A stretch of 64,000 nt of DNA from Struthio camelus (GCF_040807025.1 NC_090951.1:1736001-1800000), one strand, 5' to 3'; positions 48,095-63,269 are shown, numbered from the stretch's first letter. Notes: a model not told the origin generated them from the letters alone. Translations and numbers: made by a program.

Positions 48095-51000
48095 TCAGTC
48101 CCAGTCCGCATCGCCTTCGGGATTGTCGTCTCGTGGGGGCTCCTGAAACTGGATGTTTGCCAGCATGTCCCGCATGGCTGCCATGAGCCTGTTCACCCCC
48201 TGGTTAAGGTCCTGCCCTGCTCCAGCCTCTTCATCTCCATCGTGCCTGATGTCCCCCTGCAAAAGAGCAGAGCTAGAGTAACCAGCTGCGGAGCTGCCTG
48301 TCTGCAGCAAACAGGGAAAAAAAGCAATGTTGCCTGCCAGGAAGACTCAGACTGTTCTGCAACCCGACGTTTATGAACTGCACATGCCAAGAGCCACTCC
48401 CTTTGCAGAAACACTGTGCAGTAGATACTTCTCTCTGTATTGAAAGCAGAAGCGTGCTCAAGTTTGCCAGCAGCAGCTGACTGCACATACCTGTAAGTTA
48501 AAATTTGGCAACAGTGATCGGAAGAAGAGCGATAAAGTGCTTTCATTGGATGGATGATTCATTCTGAAAGAGAAAAGTCACACAACTCTGTTAAGGGGGT
48601 AGCTTGGTATTTGACCTTTCTGTACTCATTTGGGCTAAGACAGTGCGGAGAAGCTAGAGAGGACCACGCCGTCAGTGCCAACGCACAGCACCTCCCCAAG
48701 CCAGCCCAGCCGGGTGGGCTTCCCCAAAGCAAGGCTGGGGGTTTCATGGGGATTTGCTTGCCCCAGGCAGCCAGCAGCTGGCCAGCATCTGGGCAAAGCA
48801 GTCATTAAAGGCGCTACTAGGTTTCCTCCAAGCAGGGTCAGTGTGTGTAAGACGTGTACCAGCTTCACCCAAACAGTCTTTGCACACTGTGGCTGGCAGT
48901 GATTAAATCTGTATTATTCCAAACCACCTCATTTAAGAGATGCTAATGCCAACCAACATTTTTCAACAGCCTTTGTCTTAATGGCTGTGAATAGCTGCTG
49001 TCTCCGAAGGTGACCACCAGGCATAAACAAAAGCAGTAGGACAAGTTCTGCCTGTACAATTTGCCTGTCAGCAAGAGCCATATGCCAGGCTCTTACACGG
49101 ACGACGACAGCTCCGAGCGCCGAGCACTGAGGCACGCATGTTGGGAAAACGTTAGCTGTGCCGGTGCAGAAACAAGGAATGGAAAAGGTACCTTTCTGGT
49201 CTGGTGTAGGAAATGACAGAGTCCAAGGGAGGTAAGGGGTCAAACCCCATTACAGGCTGCGATGTCACCTCCTGGAGAGGGGAGAAAAGGAAGAGGTGAA
49301 GGTTGTGCTGCTGTGTGCTGTGTTAAGCCTGGCAAAATGACCTCTCTGTGTGTCCCCTCTGGGACCCCTCCAGCGGCTGTGTTTTAAGACATGCCCAGCA
49401 TTTGCACGCATAACAGGGATGCAAGTGCCATCACACCGCACACAGCAACGCCATCTGTGCTGCCTTAAGGCCCCTCACCAAAGGCAGAGCTGCCGTGGCT
49501 TCCTTCATCTCTGAGAGGATCACATGCCGGTAGATATTCCTGGGTGCACTCTGGTATCGCATCTTCCTCCTAAGGCAGGGAGAGGAGACAGAGGATTTCT
49601 GCTGAGAGATCGCACAGAACACCTCAGCACAACAAGGTTTTCATTTCTGCTTCTCTGTGTGCAATGTCAGCTTCATCCCTAGTTCTGCTGGGACTTGCCA
49701 CGTTGGAGAGAGCTGGTCTAAGGCAAAGCCAAAGTTGCTGAGCGGCTGCTGACCTCTAGATGAAAGAGCAGAAAGGCTCAGAGACACTGCAGATTCTCTC
49801 ACCACCTTTCTGCAGGTCAGCAGAGCAAACTAATTTCAGTTCAGGACAACACTTAATGCCTCCCTCTCCAGCTTCTCAGAGCTGGAAGTTGTTCTAAGCA
49901 CTTGCCTGCCCTGTGCACTAAATGCCTTTGAGCCAGTGCAGTCATCACCTGCCGCTCCCAGCCAGCGGCAACCCTTTCGTCCTCTCCGCACTGCTTCCGA
50001 GGCACATGCAACAGCTGAGGCTGGAGGAAGCTAGCGCGGCGCACGTTCCCCCACGAGCAGGAGCTACAGCTCTTAATTCACCTTTGTGCAAAGCCAGGAA
50101 GAAGGGAGCCTCTGCCTTCCTGGCCCCACAGCTTAACCCTCAGCTTTGAGGCTCTGAGCCAGTGCCAAAGTCACTGCTGCCCAGGAGAGAACTTCTCTCT
50201 AGTCTGACTACCTCCCCAGCCTGGTCTGTCCCAGTTTTCTGCACCCATGTCTGGTACAAGAGCTGTTCTTCTGTCTACCACACTCACTTTTGCTCGCACT
50301 CCTCCACCAGCGGGTCCCTGGCATCCACCTTGCATAACACCTCATGGACATTTGTCTCCAGCCAAGCCATGACAGCAGGGTCCTTCCACAGGGAGTGAGT
50401 CCTTCCCACGTAGAGGGTTGTCAGCTGGTTCAAGGCAGGAGGCTGGCTATAGGAGACAGTTATTATGCAGGGCCCCTTCCTTCCTCCTGCCTGCAGGTAC
50501 CTGTGTTGTCTGGAAAGGGCTCGACTCTGGACTGTGCTTCAGTGTGAGAATATGAAAAGAGGAATCACAGGCTCCTAGCTTTGCTATTTACATCTACCTT
50601 CACCAGTTTTTCTGCATCCGTCTGTTTTTGGGACAAGCACAGCCATGAGATGAAAGTTCTACTGCCTTTACCCGAGGGGGAGACCATTCATGTGTTTACA
50701 TGACCACGTGTCAGGGAAACCCAGACTGGCAGGAGACAGCCTGCCCCAAAAGCATGCACACATTGTTCTGTTACTACATGTACCAACAAGCTACAGTATG
50801 AACTTCTGACCCATCTACATTAAGGTGAGGCAGGTCTATTAGACTTATCTGGTAGCTTTTATGGGAATCCATTATCAAAGCATCTGATAGCTGCTCGGCA
50901 TGCCCTATTCAGAAAGGGTAGATAGTCTCCTCCGCAGCTTATAACTCTATTAACTGCCTGAGCAAGCAAGAGCCCCACTGCCAGAAGAATCGATTCCTTC

Positions 51001-54000
51001 TATTTAATAAGAACATCTCCAGCTCTTACCTTATCTGAGCGTTCAGCCCAAAAAAGGAATGGGATGTGACCCTGGCATCTGCCTGCACACTGCAGTGATC
51101 CAACAACGGCATAAGAACTGCAGGACAAAGTCACATAGCTCATTTTCAACAGACTGCCGAGAAGTGCCATGGAAGCAGCCAGGCAACCCTGCCAGGGCTG
51201 CAGAGAGACAGGCCTCCATCCAGGGAGGGCTGGTCTCCCAACAGGTTGGGGGTGCTGAATGAGAACCAATACAAAGAAGGATGCTGCCAGCTTCACAGCT
51301 GGAGTTTATGCTGTGTTTTATTCTCTGTGTGGATGACGGAAACGGATCCAAAAGAAGGAAAGAAAAACACCAACAAACTTTTTCTAGTGAAATAAGGTGC
51401 AATTGTAATGCTGCTGGCCTTTGATCTTGAACAAGGGTTTTATTTCAGTCACCATGACAAGCAGCAAAAAAAAAGACGGTTTCAGACAACACAAACTAAA
51501 GCTCTGTTCAAAAGCTGGTTGTTCCTGCCTATAAAGACACAGCCTCCCTGGCACTCTGTGTCCCCTCTGGGCCTGGAGGGCTACATATCTCCTTTCAGGG
51601 ACAAGAGCCCTAACTGGATAAAAGCAAGAGTGATGGGTGCCCATACAGACCACATCTGAAGCATAGCAGTGCCCTGGAGGGAGAGCTGAGAGAGACTTGC
51701 TGTCTCTGCTCTGAGGAACCCTGGGGTAAAACATTTTCCTGCTCCAAAATGCCAGTTCTCACCCTCCACCAACTCGCGTGCCTGTGACTATCTATAGTGA
51801 AGGGCCATCAGCTGCTCTGACTGGAGGGTGAACGGCAGAGAGAACAGCTCCTGACCTCTTCCTAACACACAGCAGACTCATGGCTGTGTCAGCCCTATCT
51901 GATTCCACTGCTCACTCCCTCTGGCCCTGCCAAGGTGCAGGGCAGAAAGGCCGAACCCCACCACTGTCCACAGCAGGCTGTAGGTACTGCTTGGACTCTT
52001 ACAGCAGTACCTGTCACTGCTGATCTGTATGACTTCTTTTGCCCCTCTGAGCCCGGGCTCCTGTCTCGCATGGACCGTGGCAGACACCGTTTGCAACCCA
52101 CGGGCAAACTGTTGCTTCTGTTTTCGACTGCCTGGAATCCATCATTTGCTTTTTCAGGTGAAGACAGTGACAAAGCCTGTGGGGACAGACCTACCGGTGT
52201 GGACAGACTTACCGCTTGGGAACATGATCAGCGCGAGCTGGATAAGCCGGGCAGCTCTCTCCCGGGCTTGGCTTAGCTCCAGCTCCGAGCGCTCCTCCTG
52301 CTGGCTCAGAAAGAAATAGGCCAGCGGAACGGAGAAGGCAAAATTGGGGAGCTGGGACAAATTCCGGTGACTCTGCAGGACCAAAGGGATAGATTTAGTA
52401 AGACATGAAGACATGCAGAGTGACCTCAACACGGCTGACCTGTAGGTTGAGTGGGATTTCTTGCTTACTGGAGTAAGTTACTTTCCAGCCTCTGGCTTGG
52501 CTTGGTCTTCCCACAACTGAGAAAGCAATTTTGAGTCCACACAACTGTTTATAAGGTACCAGGATTACGAGAAAACTTAACAAACACCCTAGCTTTTATT
52601 GGTCATTCTGATGACCTCAGGATGCCAGTCTGCCCATAAGACTGCCCTCAAAGGGTTAAGCCAGTATTGAAAACCACATGCAATATAGCTCAGAGGGTCT
52701 ACTTTGGAGAGAAATTGCAGGGGGTAACTTTTACACAGCTCTAGAGATACAAGTCTTTTTCCTCTCACGCGCCATGGCACAACTTTCCCCCCCTCTTCCA
52801 GCCCAACTCACATGGAGACAGCCCACTGAAGAGCCTCGAGCCCCAGGAACGAACCAGTTCCCACCTCGTCCTGCCTTGTCCCTCCCCAAGCCGGCCTGTT
52901 GGCAACTCACCTCCCACTCCTGGAACATGCGTGTCAGGAAGCTGTATTCTCTAGCTCGGAGGGACAGAAAATCTATCAACAGCAGTACACACAGCGGGTC
53001 GTTCTCTGGATCAAGGCTTCAGAGGCAGGCAAGCACAACAGGAGGAACCAAAATAAGTGTCACAAAAGCTTAAGGAGCTGCCCTCGTTTCTAAGTCAAAT
53101 AAGACTTTCCCACTAGCATCCAGAAAGCTTCCATGACTCAGCAAATGGAGATGAGGGGAACAAAATCATCCCCACATGGCCAAAGGGCCGTGTCTGTCCC
53201 TCCTGCGTCCACGTTCCTGTAGAGGGGTGATGGGCCCTTTGTGGAACCACACAGGAGGAAGATCAAGGGCCACACAAACACAGCAGGTTGAAGCCACTGT
53301 TGCACGTATGCTCTGCAAAGACTCCGGGCTCTGCCAGGCCTTTCTCCGCATCAGCCAGGCCCACAGCTTAGTAGAGAGGACCTCACAACATGCGAGGCAA
53401 CTCCATGCGAGGGCCACCCAGGCCCTATATGTTTAAGTTTCCTTCTAAAGGATCATTTCTGTCTCTCTCCAAAGCAGCGACAGATAAGAGCACATACCCA
53501 CAACTAATCTGTGAGACTGCATCTGTGAGGAGTGGCAATGAACCTTTAGCGACATTGGGAACAGCATACCTCAATTTGTTGGTCCAGCCCAGGGCAGATG
53601 AGACTTAGGCATGTTTTTAACAACATGTTCCTTGGGAGCACCTAAGCTCCCCACTCCAGTCTGCAGGAGTCACCACGTGGACCCTGCACGTTTCCTGGAG
53701 GAAACGTGGACAAAGCACTCCACTGGGGTCTTTACCTCAGAATCAGCTTGCAGAACTCCAGGGCTGTCCGGGGACAGCCTCTCTTCTCCAGGAACATCAG
53801 GTGTTTGAAGAGAGCCAGGTAGAAAGCTCTGTGTAGCCAGAATAAGAACAGGTTTTAGAAGCCAGACTTAGAGAAGAGCGCTTTGCTTCATTCAAGAATG
53901 GGAAGCCAGTCAGCCTGAATGTCTCCTCCCTCAGGTTTCAATGCAGGCAGCCAAGCGGGGCCCAGGAAACCCGTTCTAGTGCTTCAACACAGGGTACCAG

Positions 54001-57000
54001 AGACCTTCCACACAGGAGGCTCCAGATTCTCATCTCAGATTTTTGAGCTTCATGCCACTGTATGAGCACGGGGATGACAAAACTGTGGCCTATTCCACCT
54101 CTGCTCCCCAAGGCCCCATAGCTTTGTGCACACCACAGCACCAAGTCTGATGATTCAGGACAAAAGAAATAAGTAAATCCCTAAAGCCTGCATCCTGCAG
54201 GCTTAGCACAACCGTGCCTCAGCCCTTGTCCCAGCCTGCTCAGCGCTACAAGAGCACAGTGACACAGCGTGTGCATGACCACATCTACACAGGAGGAAGG
54301 ACTAATATCCCACTCGGGTAAGATATAGATCACAGTGTTCAGGTAACAGACGGCACAAAGTCTGTCAGTGAGAGGGAACTGGAAACCTGAGCAAACTCAA
54401 GGTATAGAGATTTGGGAGAGATTACTTAAGTCAGCTGACTGGAAAATTCCCAGAATAAAGTCACCTTTCTCTGCAGCTGCATAACTGTCAATATTATATA
54501 AACAGCCAGGCCTAGATAAGTGCAAGTGCTGGGAACAAGGGCCGAGCGGGCAGCACGCAGGAGACCGAACACAGACTAAACCCACAGTGAGTATTTTTGT
54601 GATAAAAACAAGTGCCGTTTTGCGGTAACAGGTAATAACTGTACTGAAAAGGACACTGACAGAGAGAAAAAGCTAATGCTCAGATGAGAAATCCCTCAGG
54701 AAAGACCATACTTCACAGAAAACTTCAGTCTATCAGTGCAAGTGACCTAGCAGAGAAAGAGCTGCTGGTATCCCCAGTACCTGCAACCTTCTCCCAAGCA
54801 CTGCCTGTGTTTACAGATGTTTTGCCTTTCTCCTTTGCCAAGGGACATCGCCATTGACTGCCGCGTGGTAAAACTTTTTCCGTCAGAAAGAGATGTTCAA
54901 GGTCCCCAGCTACCGCTTGTGCAAGTGTAGATGACGCAGCAGATATTGTGAATCTGGGTCTCCGTGTCCAAAGTAGGCCATCAGCACGTTGGAAACTGCT
55001 CTCTGGCAGACACGCAGGAGACAGGCAAGCCACCTACCTGTTCTCTGGTCGCCGGTAGTCAAGCCTGCAGCTTCCACTGGTGAGACTAAAGACGGGATGA
55101 AACGCACACTCCAGGCTGTACAGCGCCCTCTCTGCACACAGCACAAACAACATCAAGGCATGCCATCATCTCAGCGCAGTCTGTTTTCCCCACACCTCAG
55201 TGTTCCCCCTATGGCACTCAATTTAGCCTGGACACTGATAATTATTGAGGGCTCAGGAGCCCACCGGCCATGAAATAAGCTTGTTTCACCTTCTAGCAAG
55301 GTGTGAAACTACTTTACAATACGTGGTCCCAGCAGAGATGCAGGCAAGCGAGCCCTGTTACCCTTCTGCAGGCACTAGATCATGCTCTGGTTGCAAAAAG
55401 TAACTCTTGTAGAGGAGGTCTCGGCCACAGCTGCCTCTGTCACAACCATCTTCAGATGCGGAAGCCAAAAGTCTTGTCCTCACTGTGCCTCTGGCCTCTC
55501 CTATCATGCTGAAGAATGCATACCTGAGTAACTAAACACCACATCTCAAACACTTTTGGAGTGCAGTACAGCAGTTTGAGGGGCAACTATCCTCTAGGAT
55601 GCCTCCTTCCCCACTGCAGTCTGTAGCGCTCAAAGGAGCGGTCTAACATGCTGGCCTGCAACATGCTGGTCAGAGGAAGGCAAAGCACCCCGGCTTGGAA
55701 AGTTGCCACACTCCCTGCAGATGAAGTGGGCTTCCTGAAATGGTCCCTCACACTGCAGGAGCTGATAGTTACTAATTCAGCAGGCCCTCTTCCTGGAAGG
55801 GGCTTCTTAAAGGTGAGATCTCAGCAACTCTGGCTGCCCAGACAACTCTTTCATTCATTTTAAAGGTCTATGTGCTTTGCCACAGATAAGCATGTCAGGC
55901 ACTCTTTACTCAAAAGCCTCCAGCAAAAGCCGCTACTCTGAAGGACGGCATGAGGCTGAGTGCTCACAGCCACCAAGTCACAAACAGAGCTGAACAAACC
56001 CTTCTAGTTTGCTATTTCTTTGTTGAAACCAAAGCAAAACTGAACCAAAAGCCTCTGATTACTAATTCATAGCAACTGTTCAGCCGAGACTTTTAGCAGG
56101 GACTTCCTCAGCGCTGGAACTGTTCTCATGCATGTCAGCAGAGCAATGCCACATCACCGCCTCTTCTTTCTTCTTACTATGCCATACATATTGCCATCTT
56201 ATGCCAGGCCCTGACTCCACACCACGATGCCATGCTGCTCTGCAGACCCACGAGAGACTCAGCTGGGCTGGGGTTTTTTTTCCCCACACCCACATAAGGT
56301 GAGCTCTCAGCCCGTGCCAGCACACCTACTCTTCACTTCAACTTCTTACCTATGAGATCGCGGGCCATCTCCTGATCCTCCTGCATCCGACACACATCAC
56401 TGAGCTGCAGAAGCGAGTCCACGTGGTATGGGTTCATCTGAAGCAATAGCTAGAGAAGAACAGGAGCTTGGTTACGTGATGGCCAAATCACTGGTTTCTT
56501 GTGCATTTTGCCTACAAGGCAAGCTCTGTAAGCATGCTAGGAAGACAAATACCCTGACAGACTATTCTTGCCTCTGGGTCTGAAGGCAAAGGAATCCTGT
56601 TCCACATCATCCTAGAGCTAATGCTAAGCCTGTAGCTCAAGGCTGGGATACACCTCATTTGTAAGGCTACAATTACAGGTTAAAACAACACAGAAACAAC
56701 CACACTAGGTCAGACTACAGGTCCATCTTGCCCAGCATCCTATCTCCAGGAGTAGATGCCTGGGAAAGAGGGCAACAAACAGGAGAACATGATGAGTCCC
56801 AGCATACTCTCTAAGTTGCCAACCATTAGGGGTTCAGGGACTCCCACTGTCAGAGATGCCATCTTATATTAATTGCCATCAGTGGAGTTTCCTCTCGTGA
56901 ACTTGTTCACTTATTGACTCTGGTAGCTTTTCAGCGCCCACACTCTGTGACAGAGATCTGTCTACAGCTTATATACACACTACGAAGAACTTCCTTCAAC

Positions 57001-60000
57001 CTGAATCTGCTAGCTTCATCCTTGTGTTAGAAGGCACAGAAATCAGATCCCTTCCCACCCCCCCATGCAGGATTTGAGACCTCTGTCGCAGCTTTCCTCA
57101 GGCACCTCCCTCCAAACGGGGTCCTAACCTACCCAGCTTTTCTAGCACAGAGGCTGTGCCAGGCCTTCGATCATCTTTTCCACCCTCCTCAATCTTTTCC
57201 AGTTCTACATCCTTTTGAAGGTGGAGGGCCCATAACTGCACAGAATATTCAAGATGCACCCACCAGGTATAATCACATTTTTGTTTTGTTCTCTATCCCT
57301 TTCTTACAATTCTTAACATTTGATTAGGCTTTTGCTCTCCTCTGGGCACTGAGAGGACGTTTTCACACATCTATTAAAATTTTAGGATTCAGGTCCTGAA
57401 TGGCAATACTAATAAAATGTTTTTTTCCAGGCTTCTCAATACTAGAAGTTTAACCATGCCTCAAATAACTCCTCATTCACTAACCATATTATAGTTCCTA
57501 TTTTTACTAAGTACTTAAAACTCAGTTTCAATACGGAAATATCGGAGTTACTTCAAAACTCCTCAATGCCTAGGGTTCTCCCCCCCGCCCCCGCAAAATG
57601 AAAAGCATGTCTCCAAAAATTCCAGAACTCATACATCTCCAGGGTGATGGCCAATGTTCCCACCTACAGTATAAAGCTTTCATATTCCAGGCTGTTTTAG
57701 CCCAATACCTTTGCCTCAGTGCCACTTGCCTGACATTTTACCTCTCATCGCTTTCTCTAGGTTCCCATCCAGCCCTTCTTCTCAGAAGGGATGGAGCATC
57801 CAGTATCATAGTGATGGGAAAAATGCTCTTAATAATAAGCACCTAAAGCTTCACCAACAAGATCATTCTAATCCACTGGCAAAAGCAGGAAAAAAAAAAG
57901 TCACTGGACAGGACCCTGAAAAATAATGTTTTGTATCTTGCATGCTGAAACCAGAGCAGCGAAGCCGATACAGGCTCAGGCTACATAGAGATTGCTGTCA
58001 CAGGCAAATCGTTGGGGATTTTGAGGTACTTCTGGCATCAACAAACCCTCATCTGTTAGATTTTACCCTTGAAAGAAAAGTGAAAGACTAAAACTGCAGG
58101 AACATCTTTAAACATAGCCAGGCCACTTAACAGAGATGGAGCATAAGGACTGAAATGTATCACAGAAAACCCGTCGGGCTCTGCACATCCAAACGAATCC
58201 ATATTTGAACTGGCCTTAGGACTGGATCCCAGGTTGAGTACTATTGCACAGGAACTACCTTGCATCACTGAATATGAATTACTCAATCTAGTTAACAAGC
58301 AGAATCAATAAGCTCAAGAGAGCTGTGGCTATGAGCAGAGAGGGGGAAAGTGGGAGGAAGTAAGTTTTATTCAGGGGACAATGGCCTCTTTAAGAAGCTT
58401 CTCTAGTGCATGTATCCGAGCTCATGTGGCCAGAGTTTTCAGAGCAAAAATATCTCAGTTATGGTTCAGTAGGGTGCAGAGCAATTTCACCATTATCATC
58501 ATCACAAATTATAAATGTTACCGTACAGTTTAATGAGCTTGGACACGCTTGAAGAACTTTCAGCACAAAGACTGTTTTGCTGAAATACCAAGAAAGACAC
58601 ATTTTTCATCTATGCAAGAGTTTATAAATAGAAAATTGTTAGTTTAGATTCCCTGTTAAAGAACAGTTTATACAATATTTTTCCCTTCCCAGCTGAAGAA
58701 TCAAGACAAGGGAGCTTTATTCCTACCCTTCCAGGCAAATGTCCAGTTCTTACTGGCTCCTCTTCCAGATGGCTACCTGACATGCTCTCTGGGCAGAGCC
58801 ACCAAGGTTTGGTCACCAGGGACTGGATCTCATTTGCACCACGCTGGCCACTTGTATTGTTTAGAAGGTGAAAACAGAACTCAGCAAGCAATGCTGCCTT
58901 GCCCCAAAGAGATACACATGGGACACTACTGCTCAAAACTAGATTGACAAAAAATGAGCACTAGAATACATCAGCCTACCTTGCCTGCCAGAGAAAGTGG
59001 CTGCAGGAAGCACAGGATGTAACAGCATGGGCATCCCAATTTCACAACATACCACAATGTTGTTGGGGTCCATGGACTCCACAGCATCCAGAAACTTGAA
59101 CTGCACTTGCTGGTACTCGCGATGGTGCTCAAAGGTGAAGTACTGCACTCCCCTCCTCGTCTCCACCAGCTGCATGGCAATACCTGGAGAGCACACGGGA
59201 GACATGGGTACCACTGCTGCAGCCTGCGAGTACAACATTTCTTAAAACATGGAAAACTTGTTCACATCACTCGGTCCAAAGTCAGATATATTTTCAGAAA
59301 ACCTCAGAGAGTTTAAATCCTTTTCTTCCTCCCATGAATCAAAGTCACCTCACCCCAAAAGCCCAGACAACTTGTTCTCTCCACACGTATTTCTCACAAC
59401 CCAGCAAGACTGCTGTGGGAAGGGAAGTACATATCACCTGCAAACCTCAAGAGGGGAGGAAAAAAAGCTCAAACGCTAAGATAAAAAATGGCAGAAAGTC
59501 CTCCCTGTTGAGAAAGGAGGTATTTCCTGACATGCTGACATGCACTTTGGTGTCTGCATCAGCCAGTGCAAAGCCTGGGCCTGGCAATTGATGAAAGAAA
59601 TTTCAGCTTCCATGCACGCAGGCTCTAGGAAGAGTCAGGCTGGCAGAACCAGATGCCTGTGCCAGCACTGGCACAGGACCAATGCACCCTGTTGGCTAGC
59701 AGCAGAGCAATGCTTCAGGAGGTAGTGCTGAAAGCCTCACCTGTTTTGCTGTAACGTGGCCAGGTGTTCTTGGGGGCTGTCAGCCACGTGCTGCGGACAT
59801 ACTGGCGCTGCCTTTGCCTTGGCCTAAGGAAAGAAACAGGACAGGTCATAGTTTCTGTATACTAACAGAATGAGTAGGTCTAAAAAACAGCCAGAAAAGG
59901 GATGATTCAGGGAAAACCGCTTCTTCAGCTGCAGCCAGGCCACATGGAGCTTTTGCCCAGAGCTTTGTCTTGTTTGCCGTCAAGGCACTACATACTTTCA

Positions 60001-62715
60001 CTTAGGCTTTTTCTTTCTTTAACCACTCCTCTTTGGGCCAGCCAGTGCCTCCAGCATTTCCACTCCAATAGCTTCTTTCCCCCATTTTTACTCCTGCTAA
60101 GTTCTCAGCTGCTTCTTTGCCTCAAACAGCTTCCCAGAACAAATTAAAGGGTCCTTCCCAGCAGGGCCTTCACATGCCAACCGATTTAGTTTAAGCTATA
60201 CTCACAGGTGCAACCAGTGTATTGGTTCAGGGCAAGAGGAATTCATAATCCAAGACTATTCACACAGTCCCTTACCAAGGGACTATTTCTTTTTCCTCAT
60301 GCACTAGATACCACCTCTGGTTTTAATCTCTCCTTGAAAGAGCCTAAGGCTTCCACTTCCCCCATCAGTGCTCTGAGCTTACATCCTTCCTATGTGCACA
60401 TTTTTTGACCAGCTCCTTAAAGCAGGGAACTTCTGGATAATATCAGCCACACTGCAAATACCTAATTGCATAGAAATCTCACACCCAAGAAGCAGTGGGT
60501 TCCCTGGGTCCTTCTAAGCAAATGCATAAGACCACCCAGAAAGGATTCAGGTCCCACTCCACAAAACATCAGAGATTTTGGAATAGCAACAAATGACAAA
60601 CGCCGGAGGAAAAAAAAAAAAAATCTAAGAGTCAATATTCTATAAACATGAAAGGACTTTACAAGGGCATTTGACAATAGCGAGAGGGGAAAATAGAAGA
60701 ACAAAAAGTAACTACTAGCAAAATTCTGAAGAAACTTTACTCTCCCTCATGAATGTCACAATCACAACAAATATTATCCCGTCCCCAAAAGTCACTATTA
60801 AATAAGTAAGACATCCTGAACATATCAGTGCCCTGGGTTCCCTGCACAGTCGTGGCACTGGGGGTTTGGTAAGTGGTACCAGGGGAAGGACAAACACGCT
60901 GACTCAGACTTTGAAAAGATTTAATATTAAATTCTCAACTAACCTCTGATCACCAAGAACAGCCCGAGCCCCAAAGTATCTCTTCAACTCATTCTCTGGA
61001 TTCAAGTTTCTGAAAAGTTTGAAACAAGAAAGAAAAACTATCATTAGTTAAACACAGACAAAAGTCTTCTGATGTCAGGCTCTACCCCATTTCATCAATG
61101 CCAAGTATCCTGCACCTCTGAAGTGCCTTTGGAAGCCACTGAACCGTTAGACATACCACTGTTCTGACACAGCATACTGAAAAGAGACTAAAAATTAACG
61201 GTCAAAACAGCATGCATCCAAACCCCTATTCAGCCAGAGGCATGCTTTCTCTGTGCTCGGCTCCAAAGACGGTGTTGAACTAAGAATACCTCTACTGCCA
61301 TCTCCAGGGCACCTGGGGCCTTAGTCCGGGATATGCCCATGGAGAGCCTCCATTCAGGAATGCATTCTTGGGGTATGTGTGTCTGGAAGACATGAGGCAT
61401 CTGCTGCTGAGAGCCTAACAGTGACAGCAGGTGCAATGCAGGGCAAGCACCTTAACCACTGCAGAAAGGCTAGGAAGGAATAAAATGAATTTTTTAAACA
61501 GAGCTCTTATGTGAAAGCATGTCATCTACAGCTTCTTGACCTAATGCTCAGCCCAGAGATGTGAGACACGTTTAAGAAGGGTTTCTCCCTGCTGTCTGGT
61601 GAGGAAGACTTGAAGAAAGAGAGGGAGCAGGAAGGCAGAAATCCAGCACTGCCAGTCCTCACCTGCGATTATCCAGTTCTCAAAGGTTTATAACTCATGT
61701 TTACTTGGCCAGAGAAGTCACTGACGTTAAAAACACCTCTAGGCAAATATTCCTCGCTTTATTGAGGTGTCCCTGAACAGGCTGAACTAGCAATGAGTGC
61801 CCACCAGGCTAGATCCAATTTTGATGCAGTGTGATTGGAGGTTTCAAAACCCGGACTGACAAGTTGTCCCAGCTTACAAACGTGCATGTTCTTGCCAGAA
61901 ACAGGAAGAGCTACCAGTCTCTGCACCAGTCCAGGGCTCGGCAACATGCTGGACCCAACAACTGGCCCATTCAAACAGGTTTCAGTGGGATATAAGCAGA
62001 GATGTGACGGCTCTCTAGTCTGAGGCCAATTCATTCCTCAGCTTTTGGCTGCACTTGGCACTTAGTCCATTTCTGTTGATGGTCACATGTGTGAAAGCTC
62101 AGACAAGTCTAACTAGCTTTCCTGGTGCAACAGCTCCTGGTACTGTTTAGTCCTCTTTAGATGACAGCACATGCAGAATCGGAGCCTGCTGCTCATAAGA
62201 GCAGGCTGGAATACAGGCAGACATCTGACCAGGTTAGTTTGATTTCAAAGCTTTAGGCACTGAGGCTTTCAGCAGCTTTGTAGAGATTCTTCTACAAAGA
62301 ATCACAGATTATTTTAGGCTGGAAGGGACCTCTGGAGGTCATTCTGGTCCGACTGCCCGTTCAAACCAGGCACGAGAGCAGAAAATACCAGTCAGCACTA
62401 AAAACTGAACATAGCTCTAAAAACAGTGGTTAGAAACGGGGCTGCCCTCACAACCATTACCACAACCCCTTTCAGGCAAGGTCCTGAACTCATAGCCAGA
62501 TTACACAGGTAGTGTCCTATCTCCCTCCTTGTGGAACAGATATCCCTGTCACATCTAAGGCCAAAAATCACAAGGCAAAGAAAGCACTACCTGTGCTCTA
62601 CATAGAGCAGAGGCCTGCTGTCAGCAATTATTCCGCTCTGGGTTTGTTGCAATAGCCCATTGGTATCCTCAATCTTCTCCAGAAGGCTGTCGATGTCTTC
62701 CAGGTCATTGTCTTC
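48095..62715 (-). CDS. TCF25: TCF25 (NULP1), ribosome quality control factor; N-terminal exons beyond the window
   Basis: Vertebrate counterpart of yeast Rqc1, acting with Listerin and NEMF in ubiquitin-dependent removal of stalled nascent chains; first named as a bHLH-like factor. Fifteen exons: 62591-62715, 60944-61009, 59741-59823, 59053-59183, 56350-56449, 55038-55131, 53736-53828, 52911-53016, 52213-52372, 51030-51117, 50288-50446, 49479-49569, 49192-49271, 48491-48563 and 48095-48256. All are GT-AG with unbroken phase, encoding 536 aa equal to about human residues 141-676. Diagnostic segments: [119 protein letters not shown] and VMGFDPLPP. The acidic tail ends EGDADWD. The lysine-rich N-terminal exons were not found to the right edge, so intron one is over 1.2 kb. 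Confidence 0.96.
56695..57425 (-). mobile_element. Old CR1-type LINE remnant in TCF25 intron
   Basis: Reading the plus strand, AGGTCAGACTACAGGTCCAT and CCCAGCATCCTATCTCC, then an AACTTCCTTCAACCTGAATC-type segment, TCGATCATCTTTTCCACCCT, CCAGTTCTACATCCTTTTGA and AGAATATTCAAGATG, follow the order of the reverse complement of sauropsid CR1 3' ends. Divergence is heavy with many small indels, so insertion is ancient. It has no coding capacity. Confidence 0.7.
62294..62500 (-). mobile_element. Short CR1 LINE 3' end in TCF25 intron
   Basis: AATCACAGATTATTTTAGGC followed by TGGAAGGGACCTCTGGAGGT is the familiar bird CR1 3' end in reverse complement. The rest, to about 62500, is a diverged continuation. 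It is 5'-truncated, as is usual for the family. Confidence 0.75.
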
Positions 62716-63269
62716 CTTAAGATAGGCACATGCAAAGACAATGTAATTGTTACAGTATGAGTCACTGCTGCACGCAAGTCACCCAGAAGGAATCATACAC
62801 AGCTGCCTCCAAATCCTTTGGCTTGTCCTGATCCCAACGCTCCGTGCAATACTGGTGCGGCCTAGCCCCTACTTCTCACCCAGCCGCTACCCCATCTCCC
62901 ACGGCCGGCGCGCACATGCACTCTCTCTCAACTGAGGCCCCCTGCTCTCCACCCGGTGCTCATTTCCCACAGGAACAGCACCCCAGAGCCTGCCTTCACT
63001 GCCTGGCTGCCACACCAAAAGGGCCAGCCGCTCTTCTCCACTTGCTCAAAGTATCATAGGCCTTTTGTGCTTCACACTGTCAGGAGTCTAAATGTGCCAG
63101 CTAAACATGCCTAGCGTGGGCAAGAGCTGGCAGGCTTTCCGCTGATCTCATGCTCTGGGCCCAAACTAGATGGCCACAGTAGTAGTTTCTGACATAACAC
63201 AAAGCTTACGAGCCTACGTGCATCTGCTCTCTAGTCTGTCCCTCCCCACCCATCATTCGCTGTGCTCTA